A stretch of 64,000 bases of DNA. Source: Oceanirhabdus sp. W0125-5 (lineage in GTDB: Bacteria; Bacillota; Clostridia; Clostridiales; Clostridiaceae). Shown in pieces: positions 16,382 to 26,152 of this stretch. The notes under the pieces are model-generated. The model saw only the letters and a list, made by a program, of their open reading frames with translations, searched no databases and had not been told where the DNA came from. Where the stretch lies: assembly GCF_027938815.1 (NCBI RefSeq), contig NZ_CP115913.1, forward strand, positions 3,568,001 through 3,632,000, written 5' to 3'. Positions within the stretch are counted from its first letter, which is position 1; each line of letters opens with the position of its first letter. The position numbers were made by a program, and so were the translations under genes.

Positions 16382-16895
16382 TACTTTAATGAAACACACA
16401 ATGGAAGAACTAAAAAATATGGTAGATGTAAATACAATAGTAGGTACCCCTGTAACCTCCCCTGATGGAACAGTTATAATTCCTATTTCTAAGGTTTCCT
16501 TTGCATTTCTATCAGGAGGTAGTGAATTTGGCAATAAAACCAAAAATAAAGTATCTTCTAAAGAAGGAACTCTTGAAACATCAAATTGTTGTGCTGATTT
16601 CCCATTCGGTGGAGGAAGCGGAGCAGGTGTCAGCCTAAAACCAGTTGCTTTTCTAGTAGTAAAAGATACAAACGTAAGACTTTTAAATATGGAATCTCAA
16701 GGTGGTTATGATAAGATATTAGAATCAATCCCAGATATGTTTAACTTCGTTAAGGATATGTTCAAAAAAGATTCTGAGGATAAAGATACAGCTAATGGCA
16801 ATATGTCAAAGAAAAGCAAAAAGCGCGATAAAAAAATCCATGATAAAACTATTCATGATGAGAAATTTGCATTTGTGGATACAGACACTAACTAA
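16365..16895 (+). CDS. ytfJ: GerW family sporulation protein (YtfJ-like)
   Basis: 176 residues from ATG 16365 (ribosome site AAGGAG, 9 nt). The family core is present: DHPIDTLMKHTMEELKNMV, NTIVGTPVTSPDGTVIIPIS, SFAFLSGGSEFG and the glycine-rich FPFGGGSGAGVSLKPVAF. The C-terminal tail is Lys/Asp-rich. In Bacillus this protein is made in the forespore and is needed for normal germination with alanine. It forms an operon with the DUF2953 gene. Confidence 0.92.
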   Translation: MDHPIDTLMKHTMEELKNMVDVNTIVGTPVTSPDGTVIIPISKVSFAFLSGGSEFGNKTKNKVSSKEGTLETSNCCADFPFGGGSGAGVSLKPVAFLVVKDTNVRLLNMESQGGYDKILESIPDMFNFVKDMFKKDSEDKDTANGNMSKKSKKRDKKIHDKTIHDEKFAFVDTDTN

Positions 16896-16900
16896 AAGCA

Positions 16901-17180
16901 TAATGGAAAATGTAGAATGTATAATGTAGGTTGTTTCTGACTAACGTCCGAAACTATATCTTATTAATTCTTAAATCAAACAAGGTTTACTTATTTTATA
17001 TTTTGATAAAATAAGTAAACCTTAATATTTGATATAAATAAATTAATTAATATAGCTAAATACAATGTTTTATTTAAAATAAAACAAGTAAAACCCTATT
17101 GACCAAGGATCAATAAAAATAAAATTTCACAGAGTGAAATGTCAATCATTCTCCATTATCAATTATACATTATACATTTG
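16901..17180. repeat. MITE-like intergenic repeat, family 1, copy A
   Basis: It begins with an AATGTATAATG-type sequence and ends with TCAATTATACATTATACATT, forming terminal inverted repeats. Inside are GTTTACTTATTT (16986-) and AAATAAGTAAACC, which pair, and other short palindromes. The same layout recurs at 40938, 47170, and in two halves at 52015 and 53234. It has no coding content. Confidence 0.7.
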
Positions 17181-17182
17181 TT

Positions 17183-17845
17183 TTATTCTTCGAAGTCTGC
17201 TGCAACTTCCAAGATGTCCTTTTTTTCATAATCTGAAGACTCTTCTTCTGAGAATTGTTCTTCAATCTCTTTATGGAAATCTTCTTCTATTTCAAATTCA
17301 TCAAGATTTGGTAATAATCCTAAACTTTCAAGTTCGAAATGTCTTAGGAATTCATCAGTTGTACCATAAAGTATAGGTCTACCGGGAACCTCTTTCCTTC
17401 CACTTTCCTTTATCAATTTTTTCTCAACTAGGGTGTAAATTGCTCTATCACATTTAACCCCTCTAATTTCTTCCATTTCAACTTTTGTGATAGGTTGTTT
17501 ATACGCTACAATTGCCAATGTTTCAAGTGCAGCTTGAGATAAGGATTGTCTAGTATTTGTTTTTAATAACATTCTAATAAAGTCAGAGTTTTCAGTTTTG
17601 GTAACCATCTGATAGCTGTCTTTAATCTTAATAATTTTTATTCCGCTTTTCTTATCTTTATTTTTTATTTCAATAAGTTCATCCATTAATTTCTTACCAA
17701 ATGCCTCACTACAATCTAACACATCACATATCTCTTTAAAAGAAAGTGGCTCTCCTTTAACAAACAATAAAGATTCAACAACTGAGTAATATCTTACTTT
17801 GGTCTCTTCTTCTCCTATATGCATCTGATAAAACTCATTATCCAT
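17183..17845 (-). CDS. scpB: Segregation and condensation protein B
   Basis: 220 residues from ATG 17845 (earlier in-frame codons lie within scpA and lack a ribosome site). The two winged-helix domains show as YYSVVESLLFVKGEPLSF and QSLSQAALETLAIVAYKQP followed by VEMEEIRGVKCDRAIYTL. ScpB dimers bind ScpA and regulate the SMC complex in chromosome condensation. The acidic C-terminus is usual. It overlaps the end of scpA by 8 nt, indicating coupling. Confidence 0.95.
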   Translation of the reverse strand: MDNEFYQMHIGEEETKVRYYSVVESLLFVKGEPLSFKEICDVLDCSEAFGKKLMDELIEIKNKDKKSGIKIIKIKDSYQMVTKTENSDFIRMLLKTNTRQSLSQAALETLAIVAYKQPITKVEMEEIRGVKCDRAIYTLVEKKLIKESGRKEVPGRPILYGTTDEFLRHFELESLGLLPNLDEFEIEEDFHKEIEEQFSEEESSDYEKKDILEVAADFEE

Positions 17846-18584
17846 TATCAACAATCCTTTCAATATGTATTTCATTAAAATTATCTTTTTGAGACACTTT
17901 TATTGTTCTCTGTTTGATCAATTCAAGCATAGCAAGAAAAGTAACTATAACCTCCATCTTACTCTCACAAGTTTTCATAATACTTTTAAATTGAATATTT
18001 CTACTCTTAGTTAATATTAAATTTATATGCTGCATCTTATCCTCAATTTTGTATTTATCAACTAAAAACTCATTTGGTATACCAGTATTTTCATTTAACT
18101 TGTTCATGTATAAATACATAGTCTCATTATAGATATTGAATAGCTCTAAAAGTGTAACACCTTTTAACATTTCGTCAATATTAAATTCTTTCTTCTCTAT
18201 AATAATTTCTGGTTTTTTAGTAAACATATAACCAAATGTTTTAGATTTACCTTTAAGATATTCCGCTGCTGCTTTAAACTTCCTATACAAAATAAGCTTT
18301 TCAATAAGATCTTCTTTAGTTAATTCATGTTCCTCATCATCAGCTGATAAATTATTCTTAGGAAGCAATTCTTTTGACTTTAATTCAAGAAGCATTGCAG
18401 CAATTACAATAAACTCAGATGTTATATCGAGATCCATATTTTTCATTTCTTCTATGTACTCCATATATTGCTGAGTGATATCTCTAATTTTTATATCATA
18501 AATACTCATTTTATTCTTTTTAATAAGATGGAGCAATAAGTCAAAGGGACCTTCAAAATTGTGTATTTTTATATTTAATGCCAT
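17838..18584 (-). CDS. scpA: Segregation and condensation protein A
   Basis: 248 residues. The N-terminus has the kleisin signature NFEGPFDLLLHLIKKNKMSIYDI, which binds the SMC neck, then SEFIVIAAMLLELKSKELLP. The C-terminal winged helix (VTFLAMLELIKQRTIKVSQ) binds the SMC head. Start ATG 18584 is preferred over a GTG three codons upstream that lacks a ribosome site. It is in an operon with scpB. Confidence 0.95.
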   Translation of the reverse strand: MALNIKIHNFEGPFDLLLHLIKKNKMSIYDIKIRDITQQYMEYIEEMKNMDLDITSEFIVIAAMLLELKSKELLPKNNLSADDEEHELTKEDLIEKLILYRKFKAAAEYLKGKSKTFGYMFTKKPEIIIEKKEFNIDEMLKGVTLLELFNIYNETMYLYMNKLNENTGIPNEFLVDKYKIEDKMQHINLILTKSRNIQFKSIMKTCESKMEVIVTFLAMLELIKQRTIKVSQKDNFNEIHIERIVDNG

Positions 18585-18668
18585 TATTTTCACCGCTTTT
18601 TCTATATTTAAACTAACCTTAATTATAACATCTATGTGTATTTTCTTGCAAGGTTTCAGTAACTAAAG

Positions 18669-18702
18669 AAACAGACACAATTAAATTAAATCGTGTCTGT
18701 TT
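18669..18702 (-). terminator. Terminator of dacF
   Basis: AAACAGACAC and GTGTCTGTTT form a 10-bp stem with a 14-nt AT loop and a T-rich tail on the minus strand, starting 5 nt past the dacF stop. Confidence 0.8.
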
Positions 18703-18707
18703 GATAT

Positions 18708-19904
18708 TTATATAGCATAATCGTAAAGGTCTTTTATATTATTAATTAGATTGTTGATAAATCCACCAATTTTTATATCTCTATCACTGCATATTTCAAA
18801 TTCTCCAATCATCTTTTCTTCAAAGAATATTTGGCACTTACCAATTACATCGCCCTTCTTGTATGCTTTTTTATCCATTTCTAATATAATTTTTTTGTCA
18901 ATTTTCTGATTCTTTTTATTTCTCTCTAAGGTGATTGAGAAATCTTCATTTGCTTGAGCTATCAAAAACTTGCTTCCGCTCTTGTTGAAAGTAATTTTCT
19001 CTACTTTATCACCCTTCTTGAATATATCAATTTTTTGAAATTTACTAAATCCGTGATTCATAAGTAATGAAGCATCTCTATTTCTTTTCTTATATGTTGG
19101 TGCACCCATTATTACAGCTAACATTCTTACACCATCTCTTGTTGCGGTAGCTGATATGCAGTATTTCGCTTTACTAGTAAATCCTGTTTTTAATCCATCG
19201 CATCCTTTAAAAAATCTTACAAGTTTATTATGGTTCACCATTTCTATTGGTGTTCTTCTTCCTTCACTTAAGGTTTCCATATATGTTCCAGTGTACTTTA
19301 ATATTTCTTCATATTTCAATAATTCCTGTGACATTATAGCAATATCTTTAGCTGTCATTTCATGTCCGTTTTCAGGTAATCCGTGACAATTCTTAAAAGT
19401 AGTATTTTCCATACCTAACTCTTTAGCTCTTTTATTCATCAGAATAACAAACTCCCCTTCAGAGCCACTTATATACTCCGCTAATGCCACAGCCGCATCA
19501 TTACCTGAAGCAATGGCTACACCCTTCAATAGTTCTTCTACTGTCCTTATTTCCCCTATATCCAGTAGCATTGTGCTGCCGCCCATTTTTTTTGCATTTT
19601 CGCTTACTGTGACCTTATCAGACATTGATATCTCTTTTTGATGTATTTTTTCCATTGTTAGTAACATTGTCATGACTTTTGTTACTGATGCTGGTTCATA
19701 CTTTATTTCACTATTCTTTTCAAAAATCACTTTTCCACTTTTAGGTTCCATTAATAAAGCAGAATTAGCTTCAATGTTCATACCACCAGAAATATTCTCA
19801 CTTTCATTTCTAGGCTCTAAAGCACAAATGTGTATAGGTAAAAATAGTTCGAATATGTATATAGCAGCAATAAACTTAATTAAATGTTTTGATGTTTTTT
19901 TCAT
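18708..19904 (-). CDS. dacF: D-alanyl-D-alanine carboxypeptidase DacF
   Basis: 398 residues, peptidase S11, with a signal peptide ending near residue 29. The active site has SVTK (Ser73, Lys76), SGN (133-135) and KTG (239-241), and the C-terminal beta domain carries the amphipathic end (IGGFINNLINNIKDL). It trims pentapeptide stems in septal or cortex peptidoglycan. The ATG at 19904 follows GAGGAGG; the upstream ATGs lie in the ribosome site itself. The order deoB-punA-pdp-dacF matches Bacillus, where dacF is forespore-expressed. Confidence 0.93.
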   Translation of the reverse strand: MKKTSKHLIKFIAAIYIFELFLPIHICALEPRNESENISGGMNIEANSALLMEPKSGKVIFEKNSEIKYEPASVTKVMTMLLTMEKIHQKEISMSDKVTVSENAKKMGGSTMLLDIGEIRTVEELLKGVAIASGNDAAVALAEYISGSEGEFVILMNKRAKELGMENTTFKNCHGLPENGHEMTAKDIAIMSQELLKYEEILKYTGTYMETLSEGRRTPIEMVNHNKLVRFFKGCDGLKTGFTSKAKYCISATATRDGVRMLAVIMGAPTYKKRNRDASLLMNHGFSKFQKIDIFKKGDKVEKITFNKSGSKFLIAQANEDFSITLERNKKNQKIDKKIILEMDKKAYKKGDVIGKCQIFFEEKMIGEFEICSDRDIKIGGFINNLINNIKDLYDYAI

Positions 19905-20000
19905 ATTCATCCTCCTCATAACTAACTTTGTACTTATTTTTACCTAATATATAAATATTATAGCTATTTAATTTTTTCATATTTAGAAGAGGATGAAATA

Positions 20001-20042
20001 AAAAGCTGTTAAAAGAAGTTCAACCCTTCTTTAACAGCTTTT
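20001..20042 (-). terminator. Terminator of the nucleoside operon
   Basis: AAAAGCTGTTAAAAGAAG pairs with CTTCTTTAACAGCTTTT (one bulge), giving a long stem with T-runs. It lies directly after the pdp stop and separates it from dacF. Confidence 0.85.
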
Positions 20043-20048
20043 GAATTA

Positions 20049-21353
20049 TTATTTTACTATGTCATAAATTAGTGGAATTTCTTGCTCATAACTTTCACTA
20101 ATTGTTATATTTTCTAGAATTCCCTTTATTGCTCTCTCAGCTTTCGCCTTATCATTTGCATGAATATACGCTATTACATCGCCTTCTTCAAGCTTAGCAC
20201 CACGCTTTTTCTCCATCATGATACCAACACCAAGATCTATAACATCTTCCTTAGTCGCTCTTCCTGCTCCTAATTCCATTGCAACAATACCGATGTTTTG
20301 AGCATTGATTTTTGATATATATCCTGCTTTAGGTGCTTTAACCTCTACTATGAACTCTGCACCTGGTAATAAGTTAGTATCATCAACCATAGCTTCATTT
20401 CCACCTTGAGCCTTAACGAATGCTTTTAACGTCTTAAGAGCTTCACCAGATTCAATTGTTCCTAAAAGTTTTTCTCTTGCCTCATCAGCGTCTTTAGCTT
20501 CACCAGCAAGAACAACCATGTTGCTACCAAGAGCTAAACATAACTCTAGAAGATCACTTGGTCCATTACCTTTTAATGTCTCAATTGCTTCTTTAACCTC
20601 TAAAGCATTTCCTATAGCTTTTCCTAGCGGCTGATCCATATCAGAGATGATAGCAACAGTGTTTCTTCCAACACCTTTACCTATAGCAACCATTTCTTGT
20701 GCTAAAGCTCTTGCGTCTTCAACAGTTTTCATGAATGCCCCATCTCCAACTTTAACGTCAAGTACTATAGCCTCTGCACCTGAAGCAATCTTCTTACTCA
20801 TGATACTTGAAGCGATAAGAGAAATATTATCAACTGTAGCTGTAACATCTCTTAATGCATATAATTTCTTATCAGCTGGTGCTAAGTCACCACTTTGTCC
20901 AGCGATAGCAAGTTTTAAGCTGTTTACGTTATCAACGAATTTTTCTCTTGTCATTTCAACTGAGAAACCATCAAAACTCTCAAGTTTATCTATAGTTCCA
21001 CCAGTGTGTCCAAGTCCTCTACCAGACATTTTAGCAACTGGAATACCTAAAGATGCAACCATAGGTCCAAGAACTAATGTAGTAGTATCTCCCACTCCAC
21101 CTGTACTGTGCTTATCAACCTTTACTCCTTTAATATCAGAAAGATCAATAACATCTCCACTGTTTACTATAGACATTGTTAAGTTAACAGTTTCCTCTTT
21201 ATTCATCTTTTGAAAGAAAATTGCCATTAATAAAGCAGAAGCTTGATAATCTGGAATCTCTCCCTTAGTATATTTTTGAACAAAGAAATCTATCTCTTCT
21301 TTTGATAATTCTTCCCCTCTTCTTTTCTTAAGGATTAAATCATACATTCTCAT
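20049..21353 (-). CDS. pdp: Pyrimidine-nucleoside phosphorylase
   Basis: 434 residues. It cleaves thymidine, deoxyuridine or uridine with phosphate to base plus (deoxy)ribose-1-phosphate. The signature is [19 protein letters not shown]; the phosphate loop [13 protein letters not shown] and K-rich [10 protein letters not shown] are intact. The C-terminal alpha/beta domain is complete. The start has ribosome site AGGAG. With punA and deoB upstream on the same strand it forms a nucleoside salvage operon that feeds ribose-5-phosphate to central metabolism. Confidence 0.96.
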   Translation of the reverse strand: MRMYDLILKKRRGEELSKEEIDFFVQKYTKGEIPDYQASALLMAIFFQKMNKEETVNLTMSIVNSGDVIDLSDIKGVKVDKHSTGGVGDTTTLVLGPMVASLGIPVAKMSGRGLGHTGGTIDKLESFDGFSVEMTREKFVDNVNSLKLAIAGQSGDLAPADKKLYALRDVTATVDNISLIASSIMSKKIASGAEAIVLDVKVGDGAFMKTVEDARALAQEMVAIGKGVGRNTVAIISDMDQPLGKAIGNALEVKEAIETLKGNGPSDLLELCLALGSNMVVLAGEAKDADEAREKLLGTIESGEALKTLKAFVKAQGGNEAMVDDTNLLPGAEFIVEVKAPKAGYISKINAQNIGIVAMELGAGRATKEDVIDLGVGIMMEKKRGAKLEEGDVIAYIHANDKAKAERAIKGILENITISESYEQEIPLIYDIVK

Positions 21354-21446
21354 AACTCAATTACTCCTTTCCAGACTACATCATTTTAATTATTTTCTTA
21401 ACTAATGAAACAAAGTTTTTCGCATCTATATATTCAAAAGAATAAA

Positions 21447-22262
21447 TTATACTCTCTTAATTATTTCTCCAACTAATTGAATAAATTGCTTTCTAACCAT
21501 CGCTGAAGTTTCGATAACCTCTTCGTGATTAAGTGGTTGCTCTAAAATACCTGCAGCCATGTTAGTTATGCAAGAAATACCAATTACTTTTAATCCACAG
21601 TGTTTTGCAGCTATAACTTCTGGAACAGTAGACATACCAACAGCATCTGAACCTAAAATTCTTAACATTCTAATCTCAGCTGGTGTTTCGTATGCAGGAC
21701 CAGTCATCATAGTGTATACACCCTCTTTTATATCAACTCCGATATCCTTAGCACACTCTCTAACTACTTCTCTTAAGTCTTTATCATATGCATCTGACAT
21801 ATCTGGGAATCTTGGTCCGATTTCATCATCATTTGATCCCATTAATGGGTTATTGCTTGCAAAGTTAATATGATCTTTAATAATCATTAGATCTCCAGGT
21901 ACATACTCAGTGTTTACTCCTCCTGCAGCATTAGTAACCATTAATACTTTAACACCTAATTCTTTCATGATGTTAACAGGCATACCTAATCTCTCCATTG
22001 CATGACCTTCATAGTAATGGAATCTACCTTGCATGCAAACAACGTTTTTACCATTTAATTTACCAAAAACGAATTGTCCTGCGTGACCGTGAACTGTTGA
22101 TGCAGGCATGTTAGGTACATCTTCATATTTAATTATTACTTTTTCTTCAAGGTTATCTGCCATAGCTCCTAAACCAGATCCTAATATTGCCCCAATTTCA
22201 GGAGTCTCCTTTATAACACCTTTAATATACTCTGCACTCTCTTTTATCTTTGCGTAATTCAT
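21447..22262 (-). CDS. punA: Purine-nucleoside phosphorylase
   Basis: 271 residues, the trimeric PNP type (PunA/PupG). It splits inosine and guanosine phosphorolytically. The motifs are ILGSGLGAMAD (phosphate), HGHAGQFVFG, MQGRFHYYEGH, VTNAAGGVN, MMTGPAYETPAEIRML and GMSTVPEVIAAKHCG. It lies 39 nt after deoB, with pdp next. Ribose-1-phosphate from this enzyme is the substrate of DeoB. Confidence 0.95.
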   Translation of the reverse strand: MNYAKIKESAEYIKGVIKETPEIGAILGSGLGAMADNLEEKVIIKYEDVPNMPASTVHGHAGQFVFGKLNGKNVVCMQGRFHYYEGHAMERLGMPVNIMKELGVKVLMVTNAAGGVNTEYVPGDLMIIKDHINFASNNPLMGSNDDEIGPRFPDMSDAYDKDLREVVRECAKDIGVDIKEGVYTMMTGPAYETPAEIRMLRILGSDAVGMSTVPEVIAAKHCGLKVIGISCITNMAAGILEQPLNHEEVIETSAMVRKQFIQLVGEIIKRV

Positions 22263-22301
22263 TATAAACCCTCCATAATATTAAATTTTCATAATCAATA
22301 T

Positions 22302-23474
22302 TTATTTTTTAATTTCTGTATAAAAACTTTCTCCATTGATGTCGTTGTCAACATTAAACATATCTAATACTGTTTTTCCAATATCACAGAAAGATTTTCT
22401 TGTGCCAAGGTTAACATTTTCCTTAATATTGTTTCCATATACAAGTAATGGAACATACTCCCTTGAATGATCAGTTCCAGGCATTGTTGGATCACAACCA
22501 TGATCAGCAGTGATAATTAATACATCATCTTCATCCATATTTTCAAGAATTTCAGGCATTCTATTGTCAAAATCTAATAACGCTTGAGCATATCCTTCAA
22601 CGTTATTTCTATGACCATAATGCATATCAAAATCAACAAGATTTGCAAATATAAGACCATCTTTATTCATTTTCATGTATTCTATAACATTATCTACGCC
22701 ATCCATATTGTTCTTAGTGTGAACTGCATCAGTTACTCCAAGTTTGTTAAATATATCTTCAATTTTACCTACTGCCATTACGCTTTGACCAGCTTCCTCC
22801 ATATATTGTAGAAGCATTTTTATTGGTGGATTAAGAGCATAATCTCTTCTATTTGCTGTTCTTGTGAAATTACCTACTTCTCCAACAAATGGTCTAGCTA
22901 TAACTCTTCCAACACTTCTTTCACCTACAAGCATATCTCTAGCAATTTGACACATGTTGTAAAGCTCTGGTACTGAAATCACTTCCTCATGAGCAGCTAT
23001 TTGGAAAACTGAATCTGCAGAAGTGTAAACAATAGGGTAACCTGTTTTAACATGCTCTTCTCCAAGTTCTTTTATAATTTCAGTTCCTGAAGCCACTTTG
23101 TTACCAATTATTTTTCTACCTATTTTTTCCTCAAAATCTTTTATTATATCCTCTGAGAATCCATTAGGATAAGTGTTTAAAGGTTCTTCAAGAATAACAC
23201 CACTGATTTCCCAATGTCCTGTTATTGTATCTTTACCTTTTGAAGCTTCAGAGCATCTACCAAATGCCCCCTTTGGTGTATCAACTGAATCAATTCCTTT
23301 TATTTCATCAATATTTCCAAGTCCTAAAGCTTCCATATTTTTAAGCTTCAATCCGCCTAATTTCTCGCTTATATTTCCTACTGTATTACTACCTTTATCT
23401 CCATATAGATCTGCATCAGGTAATGCGCCTATACCAACACTATCTAATACAATTATAATAGCTCTTTTACTCAT
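22302..23474 (-). CDS. deoB: Phosphopentomutase
   Basis: 390 residues, alkaline phosphatase superfamily. It interconverts (deoxy)ribose-1-phosphate and -5-phosphate. Metal and active-site motifs are VLDSVGIGALPDA, the phospho-threonine region GKDTITGHWE, FANLVDFDMHYGHRN, ITADHGCDPTMPGTDHSREYVPLL. Length and motifs are standard. It is first of the deoB-punA-pdp operon and follows the XerD-like gene by 26 nt, as in Bacillus (ripX-drm). Confidence 0.96.
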   Translation of the reverse strand: MSKRAIIIVLDSVGIGALPDADLYGDKGSNTVGNISEKLGGLKLKNMEALGLGNIDEIKGIDSVDTPKGAFGRCSEASKGKDTITGHWEISGVILEEPLNTYPNGFSEDIIKDFEEKIGRKIIGNKVASGTEIIKELGEEHVKTGYPIVYTSADSVFQIAAHEEVISVPELYNMCQIARDMLVGERSVGRVIARPFVGEVGNFTRTANRRDYALNPPIKMLLQYMEEAGQSVMAVGKIEDIFNKLGVTDAVHTKNNMDGVDNVIEYMKMNKDGLIFANLVDFDMHYGHRNNVEGYAQALLDFDNRMPEILENMDEDDVLIITADHGCDPTMPGTDHSREYVPLLVYGNNIKENVNLGTRKSFCDIGKTVLDMFNVDNDINGESFYTEIKK

Positions 23475-23500
23475 AATATTACTCCTTTCTTATCTAATGT

Positions 23501-24379
23501 TTATTTAGCTCTGGGATGTGAATTTTCATAAACTTCCTTTATCTTGTAGTTATCAATTACATCTTTATAAATAGCTGTAGCCACTAGATTTTTATGACCT
23601 AGTATTCTCTGCACAGCTGTTATATCAGCGCCATTTTCAATTAAATGAATTGCAAATGAGTGCCTTAAGGTATACGTGTTAATGTTTTTTTCTATATTTG
23701 CTTCTTTGCTGTATTCTTTAATTAATTTCCAAAAACCTTGTCTAGTGAGTTTTTCTCCCTTTAAATTAAAGAAAACTAAATCACTTTTATTTTTGGGATA
23801 ATTCTTTCTCTCATCCATATAATCCGTAAGATACTTCAATGCAATTTTTCCTATTGGTATTACTCTTGTCTTTCGTTTATTCTTTCTTAAAAACATTTGT
23901 CTACGTTCTAGATCAAGATCATAAATACTTAAGCTTAATAGCTCACTTACCTTTACTCCACATGCATACATAAGTTCTAACATTGCTTTATCTCTTAACC
24001 CTTTAAAAGTTGTTAAATCTTGTGTATTAAGTAAAAGATCAACCTCATCAACAGTTAAAGTAACTGGTACTGGTCTATCCTTAATAGGTATTTCAAACTC
24101 AGTAACCACAGGTTCTTTGATAATTTTTTTCTTATACATAAATGCAAGTAAATTATTGATAGAACTTAAATTTCTTGTTATTGTTGAGTTAGCTTTTTTC
24201 TGCATTTTCAGGTTGTTTAAGTATTTAATTACCAATATGTTATCGATGTCATAAAACTCAATATTAAGTTCCTGAACATAATTTAAAAACATATTGCAAT
24301 CACTAATATAGGCTTCTTTTGTATTATTGGTAAAGCTCTTGCTGTTTATGTATTTAATATATTCAGCCATAAGCGCCAT
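23501..24379 (-). CDS. xerD: XerD-like tyrosine recombinase with altered active-site residues
   Basis: 292 residues with an N-terminal SAM-like core-binding domain (about 1-95) and catalytic domain, aligned end to end with RipX/XerD and in the same place beside deoB. The nucleophile Tyr271, Arg239 (TLRH) and His262 (LGH) are present. The first catalytic Arg (GLRVSEL in XerD) is Lys143 in GVKVSELL, and the His of PHTLRH is Tyr236 in TYTLRH. Dimer resolution at dif may therefore be done by another Xer protein, with this one reduced in activity or repurposed. The start has ribosome site GAGGTG. Confidence 0.9.
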   Translation of the reverse strand: MALMAEYIKYINSKSFTNNTKEAYISDCNMFLNYVQELNIEFYDIDNILVIKYLNNLKMQKKANSTITRNLSSINNLLAFMYKKKIIKEPVVTEFEIPIKDRPVPVTLTVDEVDLLLNTQDLTTFKGLRDKAMLELMYACGVKVSELLSLSIYDLDLERRQMFLRKNKRKTRVIPIGKIALKYLTDYMDERKNYPKNKSDLVFFNLKGEKLTRQGFWKLIKEYSKEANIEKNINTYTLRHSFAIHLIENGADITAVQRILGHKNLVATAIYKDVIDNYKIKEVYENSHPRAK

Positions 24380-24481
24380 GACATCACCTCAAAAAAATAA
24401 TTTACTCACTTAATATGTAGTATTCAACAAAAATCTCAAAATTCCTCCAAAGATTTTAATTTTTTTTTATTTTTGAGAAAA

Positions 24482-24506
24482 CCCAAGTAAAAAAATTATA
24501 CTTGGG
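24482..24506 (-). terminator. Terminator overlapping the end of spoIIM
   Basis: CCCAAGTA and TACTTGGG form an 8-bp stem, with the spoIIM stop codon inside the stem and loop. The minus strand continues with TTTTC. Confidence 0.75.
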
Positions 24507-25122
24507 CTAGTAGTAATGGAAATATAATGCATTGAATAAAATTTATTACTATAACCAAGGTAATTATTATTATATAATAGCTGCCATATGATAAAATTCC
24601 TTTGAACCAACTATTCCCTCTTCCAATTCCATTTTGAATAATTCTAATAGAATTTTCTATAGCTAGTACTGAAGCAAAGAGCACTATTGGTATGTACATA
24701 ATATTAAATATTATAAGACCAACAATCGCTAACCACAATCCACTTGTCCCAAAATTATTAGTAACGAAACAGAACGCAAAGCCTAGAGTAAATCCTTTAT
24801 ATACATCAACAAGATATATGAGAGGTAGTCCAATTACAGTCAAACCTAAAACAAAAAGCACCAAGAAGAACTGAAGGTTACTTTTTAATGTTCTTAAAAA
24901 ATAATGGAATGTAGTAATACTTCCATCATTTAAAATTGAAGCATTTCTATTTATAACTTCAACTAACCCATCCCTTTGTTGACCAACTATGTACTTTGCA
25001 GAATATATTCCAATAACCATACCAAAACATAAACAGAAAATCGCAATTAGATAAAAAATCATATTATTATTAACATGCAATATGATTTTTTCTTTCACAC
25101 CACTTTTTACTCTATAGTTCAT
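24496..25122 (-). CDS. spoIIM: Stage II sporulation protein M
   Basis: 208 residues with five or so membrane helices and the family pattern CFGMVIGIYSAKY near the N-terminus, then NLQFFLVLFVLGLTVIGLPLIY and YKGFTLGFAF. SpoIIM is part of the SpoIID-IIM-IIP complex that drives peptidoglycan remodelling during engulfment. ATG 25122 has ribosome site GAGGTGTGGA. The location between nudF and the XerD gene matches Bacillus. Confidence 0.95.
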   Translation of the reverse strand: MNYRVKSGVKEKIILHVNNNMIFYLIAIFCLCFGMVIGIYSAKYIVGQQRDGLVEVINRNASILNDGSITTFHYFLRTLKSNLQFFLVLFVLGLTVIGLPLIYLVDVYKGFTLGFAFCFVTNNFGTSGLWLAIVGLIIFNIMYIPIVLFASVLAIENSIRIIQNGIGRGNSWFKGILSYGSYYIIIITLVIVINFIQCIIFPLLLAQV

Positions 25123-25148
25123 TCCACACCTCACACTATAAATATATT

Positions 25149-25244
25149 CAAAGAATAAATATCAAAGAACAAAGAAGAAATAAAGTTTTGCGTAGCAAAA
25201 CCACCTGATTTATTCTTTATTCTCTTTTCTTTATTCTTTATATA
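25149..25244. repeat. Short palindromic intergenic repeat, family 2, copy 1
   Basis: The ends CAAAGAATAAATATCAAAGAACAAAG... and ...TTCTTTATTCTCTTTTCTTTATTC are inverted repeats around a central hairpin GTTTTGCGTAGCAAAAC. Related AAAGAATAAAGAACAAA/TTTGTTCTTT ends occur near 46849, 55400 and 57883. Confidence 0.55.
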
Positions 25245-25286
25245 GTATAGTAATATCTTATGTGTGAGGAGCTTTTCTTATTACCA

Positions 25287-25814
25287 TTATTTCCTATTAT
25301 CATAGAAACACATTGCCGAAAGAGTTTTACTGTCAATTATTTTCCCAGTTCTTATTAATTCTCTTAACTCATCAACTGGCATTTCTTTAACATTTAAGAA
25401 CTCATCCTCATCTCTATCATCTCCAACGTACTCTAAATCAGTTGCACAATAAAGTTTGATTATCTCATTACAGAACCCTGCTGAAGTTACAATCTCTCCT
25501 ATATAATCAATCTTGTTAGCTATATACCCTGTTTCCTCTCTCAGTTCTCTGTTTGCACACTTTAATGAATCCTCATCACCATCAAGCTTCCCTGCTGGTA
25601 TTTCAAGTATAATATCATCTATAGGGGTTCTATATTGCTCAACTATAAGAACTTTATCTTCTTTAAAAGCTAAAATTCCAACAGCCCCATTATGATAAAC
25701 AACCTCTCTTTTCGCTTTCTTCCCATTAGGAAGTTCCACATCTAACATTTTCACATCGATTATTTTTCCTTTAAAAATATCTTCTTTATTTAAAATTTTT
25801 TCTCTTAACTCCAT
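25287..25814 (-). CDS. nudF: ADP-ribose pyrophosphatase (NUDIX)
   Basis: 175 residues. The Nudix box GKLDGDEDSLKCANRELREETGY fits GX5EX7REUXEEXGU exactly. The upstream strand VEQYRTPIDDIILEIPAGK is typical of ADP-ribose hydrolases. It converts ADP-ribose to AMP and ribose-5-phosphate. The start has ribosome site AAGGAG. It stands upstream of spoIIM as in Bacillus. Confidence 0.93.
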   Translation of the reverse strand: MELREKILNKEDIFKGKIIDVKMLDVELPNGKKAKREVVYHNGAVGILAFKEDKVLIVEQYRTPIDDIILEIPAGKLDGDEDSLKCANRELREETGYIANKIDYIGEIVTSAGFCNEIIKLYCATDLEYVGDDRDEDEFLNVKEMPVDELRELIRTGKIIDSKTLSAMCFYDNRK

Positions 25815-26152
25815 TTTATACTCCTTCTTTCTCTTATTTTTTTATATATTGAAATATTGAAAGTCTATGGTGAAAGTTGATTCATTTAAATAGATTAAAT
25901 ATATTTATGTACAATAAATAATTTTCTAATCGAACAACAAATAACAATCGCCCTTAGCTCTCAAAATATTATTTTTAGTCTTTTATACAGTTATTATACC
26001 TTAATCCCATGTATCAGTAAATAATACAATATATACATGTTTTTTACAATATAGAATAGATAAAAATCATCTAATATTTAAGCTTTGTAATGGAAAACCT
26101 AATCATGAGATAAAATATAATTTCAAAAACATAAGATGAAAGGAAGGTAAAT
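25815..26152. other. Intergenic region between nudF and the small basic genes
   Basis: 338 nt of AT-rich sequence between divergent genes. It must contain the promoters of nudF and of the small proteins, but no consensus element stands out and no ORF or repeat was recognised. Confidence 0.5.

Noticed and set aside
16901..17180. CRISPR-like or riboswitch-like structures in the intergenic repeats
   Set aside because: The units are single copies of a dispersed inverted-repeat element, not evenly spaced direct repeats, and they lie downstream of genes.
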